Assembly (NCBI RefSeq): GCF_000255705.1
Contig: NZ_JH636439.1
Coordinates: forward strand, 358,870 to 422,869
Direction of reading: 5' to 3'
Length of the DNA stretch: 64,000 nt
From: Zavarzinella formosa DSM 19928
GTDB taxonomy: Bacteria; Planctomycetota; Planctomycetia; Gemmatales; Gemmataceae
Positions 43,039-52,907 of the stretch are shown here, one piece after another (positions within the stretch are counted from its first letter, which is position 1; each line of letters begins with the position of its first letter). The translations under genes and the position numbers were made by a program. Under the pieces are notes generated by a model that was not told the origin of the DNA, ran no database searches, and was given only the letters and a program-made list of their open reading frames with translations.

Positions 43039-46000
43039 TCACGCCAGCTTGCTTTGGTCGAGAAAAACTTGAAAATCCGAGTGAATCCGGCGTCGCACCA
43101 GATACTCGTCCTCGTCCAGCCAGCGACGGGCCGAACCGCTGTCCGCCAGATTGTCGTGGATCAATGATCGCACGATTTCTTCTACGATGTCCAGATGCAA
43201 CCGGGAAAAGTGCGAGGCCGTCGTATAAGTATTTGGCAACTTTTCCAAGTGTTGGAACAGTTCCTCAATTCGGTTCAAGGCGTCATGAATCGGCCCGTGT
43301 GCGGAAGCCGAAATATAGGCTTGCACGATCCGTGTGATATTCTTGAAAACGATTCGCTTGTCTTTCGGCTCTTTCGCGTTGCCGTAAATCGTCGAGCGGG
43401 CCTCGTCCAAAATTGGCCTGGCCTGGTCGAATGCCCCGAAAAACTGCCAGCCTTCCGCGAGATTCAACAGCGCGCACAAGAGGTCCGGCCATGAGGCTCC
43501 GGCGGTGCGACGGATGTAATCAAGCGGTTTGCCGCCGAGCAGTGAATCGGCGATCTGCTTCAGAAACCGGTCAATTTCATCACGCAGGCCAAGCCGCCGC
43601 AGATTGCGAATGCCTTCCCCGGCAATGCGATTGATCGCGTCGTATTGGGCTTGCGGCGTCTTTTGACGTTTCACAAAATCGAGGAACGAGTCGAAGAGTC
43701 CCCGCACCAAGTCCGTTCGGTTGAAGTGACCGGCGACATGGATTGCCCGTTCCAAAATCTGGCATTGGGTCATCGCCAAGGTGACAGCCTGTTCGCCACG
43801 CTGGCTCTCGGCCATCAACACCGGCACTTTGGTGAGCAGTTCCACGGCCAGCGACTCACCAGCCCGCGCGGCATGCGGAAGCACCCCGGCATAGACGGCC
43901 AACCGGCCTTCCGGGGTGGTGGCCGATCTGGTCAGTTTGCGGATTGCTTCTTCGAGGCGTGTCTGATCTTTCACATTGGCGAGATCGGCGATGGCCCGCA
44001 AAAGCTCCATGCTCTTGCCGTACCAAGTCGCGTAGGCCCGAGTTTTTTGATCCGGCTCAAGGGTCCAGTATTCCTCCCGCATCCGGTCCACGACATACTT
44101 GAGGCTGGGCAGGTTGTTCCGGCCGTCATCCATCTTCGCCAACCGGTTCATCATGTCGTCCGGCAAGGGACCGGCGTGCGTCTCCCCCTTGATGGCGTTT
44201 TCAATCCGCCAGCAGAAGGCTTTGCCAAGGAATTCATGGACTTGGTCCGGAGAACCTTTCGCCTTGTCTGCCAGCAATTGCGAGCGGGCGGTATTCATCA
44301 GATCGCGGGCGGTCGTGATCTCGCCCAACTTGGCAAAGCCGAAGGCGAACATCAGTTCCACATAAGGGCGGTTTACCTTCACGTCGTCGTGGTGATGCCA
44401 CTTTTCGACGAGGCGAAACAGCCGCATGGCCCGTTCCCGCAGGCCGCGCATCCGTTCGCCGGATTGTTCGCCGCCGGCGCGTAGGAAATAGGGCAAGTCC
44501 CGTTCTTTGTTTAAGCCTTCCGTAAACAGTCGGCTTAGCAACCGGTCCCGAACGCGGGCGAGGGCCAGCACGTCCGCCGAGCCATCGGCGGCTTTCGACA
44601 GGGCGTGCCACGCCAGCCAGACGGTGCGCGCCCCCAACACGCCTTCGTGTTGTTCAAGGAAAGCCCGGATGGCCGGAAGCCGGTCGGTGAGGGAGGCTGG
44701 CAGCAGGTCAAGTCCGCAGGCGTAAATGGTTCGCACCGCCAGCGCCCGCACTTGCTGGCCGCTTGGCGAATTGCCGCTTAGCACAAGGTCGAATTCGATG
44801 TCCGTCGGAATTTTACGGGCATCGCGGTCTTCGCTGCGGAGCCACGCCCACACCATGTCGGTGTTGTCGGCGGTTTCTTCCCAGAGGGCGTTTGTCCAGC
44901 AGATGGCCGATTCGGTCAGGTCATTGAGGGAGGCGTTTAGCCTGGCCAGCTCCGGCCAGAGTCTCACTCGTTCGTCCGCGTCGAGCGGCCCGGTGACGGC
45001 GAGAAAATCCTGCTCCATCTGTTCGCGTTTCACCCGCAGTTCGCTCGGAGCCGCCGGTAGTTCGGATGGCCGGTCCAGACTGCTGGCAAACGAACTGGCC
45101 GAGGAGGGGCCGTTTAGGGCGTCCTTGGTTTCTTCAATTCCGGGAGACTTGTTGCCGTCTTTGCGGCCTTTGCCCTTCTTGTTCGGTGGCGGAGCATCTT
45201 TCGGCGGTTCGACATTTTCCTCTTTGCAGAGGAACGATTCAAAGTCGAACTGAGTGGCCCGAACCCAACTAGCGAGGGCCTCGCGGTCATGGTCGATGAC
45301 GTAATCGATCCAGTCTTCCAGCGGCCGGAAGGCGGTGTCCGGCAATGTTTCCGGCGTGAAGTCGTTCGTGGCGGTCGGCATCAGCCAGACGACTTGAGCC
45401 GGGTCTTCGGCGAGGAGTTTCCGCACGGCCTCCCGGCGCAGCGTCGGCATCAGCCGTTTGCCGACGGGGAGGAACAGGTTCGGCAACTTCCAGAACGGCT
45501 TGAAACCGATGGCGTTGTCGAGCGGCAACGCGGGAGGTTGCAACTTGGATGGCCGGGTTTTCAAAACGATGGTGGGCGGGCCGTTTTCGTTGCTGGCAAT
45601 GGCGAAGGCGAGTCGTTGCATCAGGCGGTCGTCCGCGTTCCGCACGAGGGCGTCCAATTGATTGACGGCATCCTCGGTGACGACCCAAAAATCCGGCAGG
45701 TCGGCGGCGTTGCCCGGCACAAGCCGCAGGGGAACGACCAGTTTACCTTTTAGAGTGGATTCCTGCCATTCCACCGGATTTTCCGGCAGCACCACGTCGA
45801 GTGCTTCGTAGATGTCCGCATAGGGGGCGTCGTCCGTCACAGTCCAGCCCCGCCCGGCCCGCATCAGGATGTGTTGTCCGGCGGGGGGCTTCAACTGGCC
45901 AAGCAGAGGATGGGTGTGCCCGTATTGAATCCACAAGCCGGGCGAGCTTTCGGAATAGGCCACGATGGTGGACGGAGCCACCCGGTCGATGGCCCGGAGC

Positions 46001-46446
46001 AACGTGTAATACGGCGGGCCAAGCACTTTCAGAAGCACGCGAGAAGCCGATCCGTCGGCATCGGCCATTGTGCGGAAACTCTGACGGTCGTTGCCCAACC
46101 GGAGCATCTCGTTGACGAGTTCCGGAAATTCCTCCGGGGACATCTCGAAGAGAATCGGCGTGTTGGAACCCAATTCCGGTGTGTGCTGGCTCTTGGTGGT
46201 CGGGAGCAGTTGCGCCCAACAAAGAAATGTTTCCGGCGTGCCGGAATAGTGTTCTTTCGCCGTGGTGACGCCAAGTTTTTTGAGGTTCGCCACGACGGTT
46301 TTGGAGGGTGAACCCTGTGGCGATTGAACCGACAGACGATCAGCCGAGAAAACGGCCTCGACGGGCGCGCCGGCCATCTCGGGCGGGATTTGCCCGCCGC
46401 CCAACGCCAGTCGAAGAGTCTCGAAATTTGGAAACAGGAACATCAT
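43039..46446 (-). CDS. Large protein of unknown function (1135 residues)
   Basis: No signal peptide or membrane helix is evident, so it is probably cytosolic. The N-terminal 400 residues look alpha/beta, with HPLLGQLKPPAGQHILMRAG, FWVVTEDAVNQLDALVRNAD and FKPFWKLPNLFLPVGKRLMP. A Lys/Pro/Ser-rich linker follows (about 405-470). Residues about 470-1135 are almost entirely helical, as in a TPR-like solenoid, including LTESAICWTNALWEETADNT and RPYVELMFAFGFAKLGEITT. No catalytic motif was recognised. Two ATGs stand in a row at 46446 and 46443. The DUF4198-like gene follows on the same strand. Confidence 0.75.
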   Translation of the reverse strand: MMFLFPNFETLRLALGGGQIPPEMAGAPVEAVFSADRLSVQSPQGSPSKTVVANLKKLGVTTAKEHYSGTPETFLCWAQLLPTTKSQHTPELGSNTPILFEMSPEEFPELVNEMLRLGNDRQSFRTMADADGSASRVLLKVLGPPYYTLLRAIDRVAPSTIVAYSESSPGLWIQYGHTHPLLGQLKPPAGQHILMRAGRGWTVTDDAPYADIYEALDVVLPENPVEWQESTLKGKLVVPLRLVPGNAADLPDFWVVTEDAVNQLDALVRNADDRLMQRLAFAIASNENGPPTIVLKTRPSKLQPPALPLDNAIGFKPFWKLPNLFLPVGKRLMPTLRREAVRKLLAEDPAQVVWLMPTATNDFTPETLPDTAFRPLEDWIDYVIDHDREALASWVRATQFDFESFLCKEENVEPPKDAPPPNKKGKGRKDGNKSPGIEETKDALNGPSSASSFASSLDRPSELPAAPSELRVKREQMEQDFLAVTGPLDADERVRLWPELARLNASLNDLTESAICWTNALWEETADNTDMVWAWLRSEDRDARKIPTDIEFDLVLSGNSPSGQQVRALAVRTIYACGLDLLPASLTDRLPAIRAFLEQHEGVLGARTVWLAWHALSKAADGSADVLALARVRDRLLSRLFTEGLNKERDLPYFLRAGGEQSGERMRGLRERAMRLFRLVEKWHHHDDVKVNRPYVELMFAFGFAKLGEITTARDLMNTARSQLLADKAKGSPDQVHEFLGKAFCWRIENAIKGETHAGPLPDDMMNRLAKMDDGRNNLPSLKYVVDRMREEYWTLEPDQKTRAYATWYGKSMELLRAIADLANVKDQTRLEEAIRKLTRSATTPEGRLAVYAGVLPHAARAGESLAVELLTKVPVLMAESQRGEQAVTLAMTQCQILERAIHVAGHFNRTDLVRGLFDSFLDFVKRQKTPQAQYDAINRIAGEGIRNLRRLGLRDEIDRFLKQIADSLLGGKPLDYIRRTAGASWPDLLCALLNLAEGWQFFGAFDQARPILDEARSTIYGNAKEPKDKRIVFKNITRIVQAYISASAHGPIHDALNRIEELFQHLEKLPNTYTTASHFSRLHLDIVEEIVRSLIHDNLADSGSARRWLDEDEYLVRRRIHSDFQVFLDQSKLA

Positions 46447-46681
46447 CGTGTGATCACGGGGTCAGCCGGCCCTCGAAATCCTTTCCGAACGGACACCTAA
46501 TCAGGTTGAAAGGCTCACGCCCGCCCTTTTCAGGTTAGCGAAACCTTGCGGTCGCTCCAAGCGGTGTTATGGACCGGGAACGGCCTGAACGGACGGACAG
46601 ATATTGGAGAGAATCGGGAAAAGGAAGGATTCGGATTCAGATGGGATGCCGCCAGGCCAGGATGGGGCCATCAAAACAAGA

Positions 46682-46705
46682 GCCGGATGCCTGATGGCAT
46701 CCGGC
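46682..46705 (-). terminator. Terminator of the EF-hand gene
   Basis: Perfect 10-bp stem, arms 46682-46691 and 46696-46705, with loop tgat. On the minus strand it is followed by tcttgttttg. It lies 26 bp after the EF-hand stop. Confidence 0.75.
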
Positions 46706-46731
46706 CCGGAGAGTTGATCCGTTGACCGCAA

Positions 46732-47247
46732 TTACGCGGCGTTCTTTTTCTTGGCCCCGGCAGCGCCGCCGATCACTTCCTTGATCTTGGTGAACTCTTC
46801 CAGCGTCAGGTAGCCATCTTTGTTCGTGTCCAACGCCTTGAACCAAGCGGCCCGTTGCTGGGCGAGATTATTCGATTGGTTCTTCTTGGGCTTCTTGGCC
46901 TTGTTCCCATTTTTGGGCTTCTTGGCCTTGTTGGCGGGCTTCTTGACGACAGGCTTTTTGACAACGGGCTTTGCGGCCACCGTCGTGGAAATTTGAAACT
47001 TCGCGGCCTTGTTGGCTTTGTTGGCCTTCTTGACGTTTTTAGCCCCGGCGGCGGCTTGGAGACCGTTGAAGGAGTCAAATTCCTTAACGCTCACTTTGTT
47101 GTCTTTGTTCACATCCAACTTGGCGAAAAGAAGAGCGAGATCCGGCCCTTGGTCAACTTTGGGCTTCTTTTTGTTGTTTTTGGCGGCTTCGACGTTTGAG
47201 GTGACAGCCAGACAACACAAAGCGGCAACGATCATCAAGCGGCTCAT
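46732..47247 (-). CDS. Exported EF-hand protein with lysine-rich linker
   Basis: 171 residues. A signal peptide (LMIVAALCCLAVTSNVEAA) is followed by a first EF loop DVNKDNKVSVKE (45-56) and a second DTNKDGYLTLEE (140-151), both with good calcium ligands. Between them, residues about 70-125 are very rich in Lys, Pro, Ala and Val, with PVVKKPVVKKPANKAKKP repeats resembling histone H1 tails. The combination suggests a secreted calcium-binding protein with a polycationic linker, which may bind anionic polymers. A hairpin terminator follows. Confidence 0.83.
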   Translation of the reverse strand: MSRLMIVAALCCLAVTSNVEAAKNNKKKPKVDQGPDLALLFAKLDVNKDNKVSVKEFDSFNGLQAAAGAKNVKKANKANKAAKFQISTTVAAKPVVKKPVVKKPANKAKKPKNGNKAKKPKKNQSNNLAQQRAAWFKALDTNKDGYLTLEEFTKIKEVIGGAAGAKKKNAA

Positions 47248-47285
47248 GATATCTTTCCCGAAGAGTTGGAAACGTTAGAATCTGA

Positions 47286-48572
47286 TTAACACTTTGAACC
47301 CTTGGGGTTCGGAAAAGTTCCGCAATTATCCCCTGACAATTCCGCAAGAATCGCCGAGTGCAAGCGTTCCATCACTTCGCCATCGGACGGGTAATGAGTC
47401 GGCAACAAGACTTGCAAAGGGATGGGAATTTCATCCATGCGATAGGCCGTGCCCGGCCGGTGAACGCCGTAAACGGCCGTGGTGAAACGCACCGCCGGGG
47501 GAGCCATCGTGACGGTGTTCGGGGCTTCCAAAGCAATCACCGGGATGGATTTCAAATGCTCGATGGCTTCCGGCGGGAACTCGGCGCTTGTCTCGCTGCC
47601 GACGAACAGACAGGCATCCACTTCCCGCCGGGCCAGCATTGCTGGGGCCGAGAATTCGCCGGGGTTGAAACGCGGATAACCTTTTGAAAAATTCACGCCG
47701 AACGGATAGCCAGTCTGCCAGGTGAGAACGCTGTCGGCGCCGGCGATGTCCCCGAAGCGACGCATCCGGCGGGCGTAAAACCGCGTGTGATCGTTCAGAT
47801 CAGTCACCAATTGCAACAGGGCTTCCACGTTTTTGTTGGCCAGCGCCCCTTTGATGAGGCCGCCGCCGAAGAACACCACGCCAAACTTGGCCAATTTCAT
47901 TTGGTTTGCGAGGGCCGCCAATTCCGGACTCGCCTCCGGCATCGGCACGCCTTTGACCAAGGCTCGCAGCGTCCAGAGGGCTTCCCAATCGGATTCCGGC
48001 TTCAACCGGATGGCCGAGTTCGCGGCCTTGCTGGTGGCGGTTTCCCTCACATCGACAGCCACAATCGTCCGGCCGGGTCGTGGCGGGGCGTAACGCTCTA
48101 CGTGCCGGGGGTGGGTGGTGAGCGGGTCGCAGCCCCAATAGATGACCAAATCGGCCCGTGACTTCACTTCGCCAAGCGAACAGGTCGATTCGCCGACTTG
48201 TTGCAGGGCCATCAACGACGGGGCGTGTCCGGTGGCGGCTGTGGTGTCGATGGTCGCCCCGACGAGTTCGGCGAGCGCGACGGCCGCTCGTTGGCCCTCG
48301 GTGGTGCTGCGGGAAAGGCCGTAGATCAGTGGGGATTTGGCCTGCCGAAGAATGGCGACGGCCGCCGTGATGGCCTCGTCCAGGGGGACTGATTCCCCCC
48401 GAATTTCGGCCACCGGCGGGAAATAGGCGTTCTGTTCCAGAAAACGGGGCCGGGCGAGATCGCACGCCCCCTCGGCCGACGTGATGCGGCCCCCCTCGAC
48501 CGTGATGGAGAGATCGTCGCAAACGCACCCGCACACTGTACAGGGGACATTTTGGAAGAGGGTCTTCTTCAT
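47286..48572 (-). CDS. fhcB: Formylmethanofuran dehydrogenase subunit B homologue (FhcB-type)
   Basis: 428 residues from the ATG at 48572. The N-terminal cysteine cluster CTVCGCVCDD (11-20), which binds an iron-sulfur cluster in family members, is followed by GLSRSTTEGQRAAVALAEL, IYWGCDPLTTHPRHVERY and YARRMRRFGDIAGADSVLTW. It belongs to the molybdopterin-oxidoreductase-like B subunit found in archaeal Fwd and in bacterial formyltransferase/hydrolase (Fhc) complexes. Those complexes release formate from the H4MPT-linked C1 pathway. The partner genes fhcA, fhcC and fhcD are not in the window. It may be co-transcribed with genes further along the minus strand, but no close neighbour is functionally related. 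Confidence 0.88.
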   Translation of the reverse strand: MKKTLFQNVPCTVCGCVCDDLSITVEGGRITSAEGACDLARPRFLEQNAYFPPVAEIRGESVPLDEAITAAVAILRQAKSPLIYGLSRSTTEGQRAAVALAELVGATIDTTAATGHAPSLMALQQVGESTCSLGEVKSRADLVIYWGCDPLTTHPRHVERYAPPRPGRTIVAVDVRETATSKAANSAIRLKPESDWEALWTLRALVKGVPMPEASPELAALANQMKLAKFGVVFFGGGLIKGALANKNVEALLQLVTDLNDHTRFYARRMRRFGDIAGADSVLTWQTGYPFGVNFSKGYPRFNPGEFSAPAMLARREVDACLFVGSETSAEFPPEAIEHLKSIPVIALEAPNTVTMAPPAVRFTTAVYGVHRPGTAYRMDEIPIPLQVLLPTHYPSDGEVMERLHSAILAELSGDNCGTFPNPKGSKC

Positions 48573-48690
48573 GCAAACTAGATTACGAAAACAGCGGGGA
48601 AACATGGCGTTTTTCATCCCCGCCGACCGATTTGGAACCTCTCAAAACTGAACACATTGGACACACTAAAAAGAAAAGAAAGGAAAAATT

Positions 48691-49416
48691 TCACTTCTTT
48701 TCTTCAACCAATGGAACTGGCGGGACGACCGGGGGCGTCTTTGCGTCCGGAACTCGGGCAAAACCGCTGAGAACTTCTTCGGACCACTTTTCGCCGGATT
48801 CCGGCCGGTCGCTCTTGGGATAGGAAACGCGGGCCTTCACGATCCAACGGCCTTCTTCGCTGGCGACCTCGAAGAGAAACAGCGTGCCGTCGTATTTCTC
48901 GCCACGATCCGGACCGCCTTTGACGTTGACCTTGTGGACCTCGAAGTTGCCAACGGTGATCTTTGTGGGCTTGCCAACTTTGTCGGCCCCGTACACGACT
49001 TTGAGGGTCTCGTATTCCTCGCCATATTCCCCGGCGACTTCCGTTTCACGAATCCAATCGGAAAACTTGGAAGCGATGGGGATTGGTATCCAGTACAACG
49101 TAGCCACCATGTCGCGGTCCTGGCGCTCCACACCCAGAACGGTGCTGGTCCGGGGTTCGAGCTTTCGCGCCAGGCGGAACGGGCGGATTTCTGTCCAGCC
49201 CTTGGGAATCGTGTAAGTGGTCTTGGTGGCCTCGTGGAGAAAGCTGGTTTCGGAGATCCGTCGCAGGAGGGTCAAATCCCGCCGGTCGTCATCCTTTTTG
49301 ACCAGAATTTCTTCCTTGGGCGCGCCCGAAGTCGCGGGGGGCGTTTTGGGTTCGACTTGGGCAAGGGCCACGCAACCCATCCCGAGAATGATGACACAGG
49401 CCGCCTGTCGGTACAT
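48691..49416 (-). CDS. Exported protein of unknown function
   Basis: 241 residues with a signal peptide ending at ALAQ (about 20). The ATG at 49416 has ggag 7 nt upstream. The mature chain contains YTIPKGWTEIRPFRLARKLE, VATLYWIPIPIA and FLFEVASEEGRWIVKARVSY, suggesting a beta-rich domain, and ends in a Pro-rich tail. No family was recognised. It is divergent from the large permease gene. Confidence 0.65.
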   Translation of the reverse strand: MYRQAACVIILGMGCVALAQVEPKTPPATSGAPKEEILVKKDDDRRDLTLLRRISETSFLHEATKTTYTIPKGWTEIRPFRLARKLEPRTSTVLGVERQDRDMVATLYWIPIPIASKFSDWIRETEVAGEYGEEYETLKVVYGADKVGKPTKITVGNFEVHKVNVKGGPDRGEKYDGTLFLFEVASEEGRWIVKARVSYPKSDRPESGEKWSEEVLSGFARVPDAKTPPVVPPVPLVEEKK

Positions 49417-49487
49417 TTGAATTCTCCGCGTTGAAACGTCTTGCTTACAATGTCTTGGTTCCGTGCCGCCTCAAAAGGCCCAATTGC

Positions 49488-52400
49488 ATGAACCGTTTTC
49501 GTCTGCTTGCATCCAGCCTCCGGTTTTACGTCCGGGGCAACATCGCCGTGTTATTCGGGGCCGCCGTCAGCGCCGCCGTGCTGGCCGGGGCGTTGCTCGT
49601 CGGCGATTCCCTTCGGGGAAGCCTACGGGACCGGACCGAACGACAACTCAACGGCACCCAATACGTCCTCACCGCCGGACGCTTTTTCCGCTCGGCCCTC
49701 GCCGACGAACTGCCGGGAGGTGTCAAGCCGGTGATTCTGCTTCAGGGGGCCGTCCGCACCCCGGCCGCCCGTGTCGGCAAGGTCAACATCCTCGGCGTCG
49801 ATGCCCGCTTCGCCCCGCCGGACCAATTGCCCGAAGGGGACACGGTCGTTCTTTCGCACGCCTTGGCCGAAGCCTTGCATGCGAAAGCCGGGGACACCGT
49901 CACGGTCACCATGCGGAAGGGAGGCACCCTTCCGCAAAGTTCGGCCCTCGCCAAGCGAGGAGCCTCGGCGACCACGCAAACCAGCGCCTTCACCGTTGGC
50001 CGCATTCTCCCCCAAGATGCCCAAGCGGGAGAGTTTACGTTATCGCCAAATCCGTCAACACCGTACAATCTCATCGCATCCATTCAGTCGTTACAACGCG
50101 AAACTGGCAAATCCGATCTCGCCAATGTGCTGCTTTCGCCCGCACAGTCATTACAGCCGTTAGAATCGGACTTGCAAGCCCATCTGACGCTACGGGATTG
50201 GGATCTCAAAGTTCGCGTCCCGTCAAAACGGCAGGCGTATATCGCCATCGAAAGCGACCGGATGTTGCTCGAACCGGCGGCCATCGAAGCCGCCCAGGCG
50301 ACGGCCAAAGAAACCAATTGCCGCCTTTCGCCGCTATTCGTGTATCTGACCAACCGCCTGCAAGGAACGGGCGTCGATTTGCCCTATTCCGTCGTCGCCG
50401 GGATCGACCCGGCCGACGCCTCGCCGCTGAATCCATTGGCGGGCCAATCGTTGGCCGATGATGAAATCATTTTGGTGCAATGGGAAGACGCCAAATCAAC
50501 GGATTTGCCGTGGGGCATCAAACCCGGCGAATCGGTGACGCTCACCTATTTCAAACCCGAGGTGGAGGGGCGCATTGAAGAGGCTACCCACACTTTGAAA
50601 CTCAAAACGATTGTCCCGTTGAAGGGAGCCTTGGAAGATCCGGATCTTGTGCCCGAGTTTCCAGGGATCACCAGCAAACTAAGCATCAAGGATTGGGACC
50701 CGCCGTTCCCTTACGACAACACGCGGGTGAAACCAAGGGACGAGCGTTATTGGAATCGTTATCAGGCGACGCCGAAAGCGTATGTGACCCTCAAAACCGC
50801 CCGCAAACTATGGGGCGGCCGATTCGGGGACACGACGGCCATCCGGTTGTTGCCCAACTCCGGTGATTTGAAAACCGCGTTGCCGCTTGTGAAAGCCTCC
50901 TTGCTCAAAAACCTCGACCCCCAAAAGGGGGGCTTCGTTTTCGATGATGTGCGGAAACGGACGCTCGACGCCAGTTCTGGCAGCACCGATTTTGGGATGT
51001 TGTTTGTCGCGTTTAGTTTCTTCCTGATCGCGGCCGCATTGATGTTGGTGGGGTTGTTGTTCCGGCTGAACATGGAACGCCGGGCGAAGGAATTTGGCCT
51101 TTTGAGGGCGACCGGGTTTCCGCTCTCCATTGTTCGCCGTCAGATGCTTTGGGAGGGATTGGTTCTTTCCTCGGCGGGAAGCGCCATCGGCTTGGTCGCG
51201 GCGGCGGGTTTTGCCGCGTTGATGCTCAAAGTGATGATTAGCCTGTGGCCGACGGCCGGAGTCGGAACATTCTTGAAACTGCACATCTCCCCGACGAGTC
51301 TCGCCATCGGATTCGTTGGCAGCGTTTTAATGAGCGAACTGGCCATCCTCTGGGCCATCCGGGGGCTGAGCAAAATCGCCCCGGCTCAATTGCTCAAGGG
51401 AAGCACGACTTCGGATGTCGCTCCGAGCCGTTTCCCGATGATGTGGGTCGGCATGGCCTGCGTTGGCTTCCTCGGGGCGGCCGGGCTGGCGTTGATGGCT
51501 CCGTCGCTTCCGGCAGGAGAACCACGGGCGGGGGCGTTCTTCGGTTGCGGTTCGATGGTTTTGATTGCACTGATGTCCTTGGTGGCCCTGTGGCTTCGCA
51601 CGCCGAGGCATCAAACCGTTCACGGGGTGTCCGGCTTGAGCGTGCGGAATGCCTCCCGGAATCCGACTCGCAGTTTGCTGACCGCCGGGTTGTTGGCCTC
51701 GGCCGCGTTTCTGATTGTGGCCGTCGAATCGTTTCGCCGAACTCCTGACCAAGACTTTTTGAAATCCGATGGTGGCAGCGGCGGCTTCCCGTTGCTGGCC
51801 GAATCGGACAGCCCGTTGTTCATGGATTTCAACACGAAGGAATCCGCCGGGGAGGACAACCCGGCGATGAACCAAGTCACCATCATAAACGAGATCATTG
51901 GCAATTTGCAGCAGAAGGCCCAGGCAGATGGCAAAACGGCGAAAGAGCGGGAAGCGATCATCGACCGGGCGACGCATTTGCTCCAGGAAACGACCTTCCA
52001 CCCCTTTGCCGTGCGGGCCGGGGACGATGCCAGTTGCCTGAATCTCTATCAGGCTACCCGTCCGCGTGTGTTGGGCGTGCCAGATTCGATCATTGATGCC
52101 AAGGGATTTCGCTTCAGCGACACGGACGCCAAGACGGAGGCCGAGAAGGCGAATCCGTGGCTGATCTTGCGGCGGGAGGGGGATGCCATCCCCGGTTTCG
52201 TCGAGGAAAACACGGCCATCTGGCAGTTGAAAAAGGGCATCGGCGACATTTTGGAAATCCCGGATGAAACCGGCAAACCGGTGAAGATCGTCCTCGCCGG
52301 GTTCCTCAAGGATAGCGTGTTTCAAAGCGAAGTGCTGATCGCCGGAAGCGCCTTCCGCAAGGCATTCCCCCGCACGGAAGGGGCCGCTTATTTCCTCATC

Positions 52401-52898
52401 AACGCGCCGTCCACCGAGGTTGATGCCGTAAGCGCCATCCTCGCGGACGGGCTGGCCCCCTATGGTTTCGAGCCGGTGAAAAGCTCCGACCGCCTCGGGA
52501 TGTATCTCGCCGTGCAGAACACCTACCTGTCCACATTCCAATTGCTCGGCGGTTTTGGTCTGCTGCTCGGCGGATTGGGGCTGGCGGTGGTGCTGTTGCG
52601 AAATGTCTTCGAGCGACGGGGCGAACTCTCCCTTTTGCGGGCGTTCGGCTACCGGGCCGGAACACTGGACCGGTTGGTGTTCGTCGAGAACTCACTGCTG
52701 TTGGTGATGGGGCTGGGAGCCGGGGTGCTGGCCGCCCTCGCCGCCGTGGCCCCGCACTTGGCGGGAGGCGGGGAAATCCCGTGGGCAAGGCTGGCCCTTG
52801 TCCTCACAGGGGTGTTGGTCACCGGGTTGCTCGCCGCCGCGATTGCCGTGCGATATTCCCTGCGGATCTCGGTGGTGCAGGGGTTGAGGAAGGAATAA
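49488..52898 (+). CDS. Large FtsX-type ABC permease
   Basis: 1136 residues from the ATG at 49488, with aagg upstream. One N-terminal helix is followed by a large outer domain. The first FtsX core (about 515-660) reads FRLNMERRAKEFGLLRATGF. Several middle helices follow, then a second outer domain and a second FtsX core (about 1020-1130) with NVFERRGELSLLRAFGYR. Two fused MacB-type halves resemble YbbP-like permeases. No ATPase gene is adjacent, so its energy partner must be encoded elsewhere. It probably works on lipophilic or lipoprotein substrates in the envelope; the substrate is unknown. Confidence 0.87.
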   Translation: MNRFRLLASSLRFYVRGNIAVLFGAAVSAAVLAGALLVGDSLRGSLRDRTERQLNGTQYVLTAGRFFRSALADELPGGVKPVILLQGAVRTPAARVGKVNILGVDARFAPPDQLPEGDTVVLSHALAEALHAKAGDTVTVTMRKGGTLPQSSALAKRGASATTQTSAFTVGRILPQDAQAGEFTLSPNPSTPYNLIASIQSLQRETGKSDLANVLLSPAQSLQPLESDLQAHLTLRDWDLKVRVPSKRQAYIAIESDRMLLEPAAIEAAQATAKETNCRLSPLFVYLTNRLQGTGVDLPYSVVAGIDPADASPLNPLAGQSLADDEIILVQWEDAKSTDLPWGIKPGESVTLTYFKPEVEGRIEEATHTLKLKTIVPLKGALEDPDLVPEFPGITSKLSIKDWDPPFPYDNTRVKPRDERYWNRYQATPKAYVTLKTARKLWGGRFGDTTAIRLLPNSGDLKTALPLVKASLLKNLDPQKGGFVFDDVRKRTLDASSGSTDFGMLFVAFSFFLIAAALMLVGLLFRLNMERRAKEFGLLRATGFPLSIVRRQMLWEGLVLSSAGSAIGLVAAAGFAALMLKVMISLWPTAGVGTFLKLHISPTSLAIGFVGSVLMSELAILWAIRGLSKIAPAQLLKGSTTSDVAPSRFPMMWVGMACVGFLGAAGLALMAPSLPAGEPRAGAFFGCGSMVLIALMSLVALWLRTPRHQTVHGVSGLSVRNASRNPTRSLLTAGLLASAAFLIVAVESFRRTPDQDFLKSDGGSGGFPLLAESDSPLFMDFNTKESAGEDNPAMNQVTIINEIIGNLQQKAQADGKTAKEREAIIDRATHLLQETTFHPFAVRAGDDASCLNLYQATRPRVLGVPDSIIDAKGFRFSDTDAKTEAEKANPWLILRREGDAIPGFVEENTAIWQLKKGIGDILEIPDETGKPVKIVLAGFLKDSVFQSEVLIAGSAFRKAFPRTEGAAYFLINAPSTEVDAVSAILADGLAPYGFEPVKSSDRLGMYLAVQNTYLSTFQLLGGFGLLLGGLGLAVVLLRNVFERRGELSLLRAFGYRAGTLDRLVFVENSLLLVMGLGAGVLAALAAVAPHLAGGGEIPWARLALVLTGVLVTGLLAAAIAVRYSLRISVVQGLRKE

Positions 52899-52907
52899 AG
52901 AATTGCC

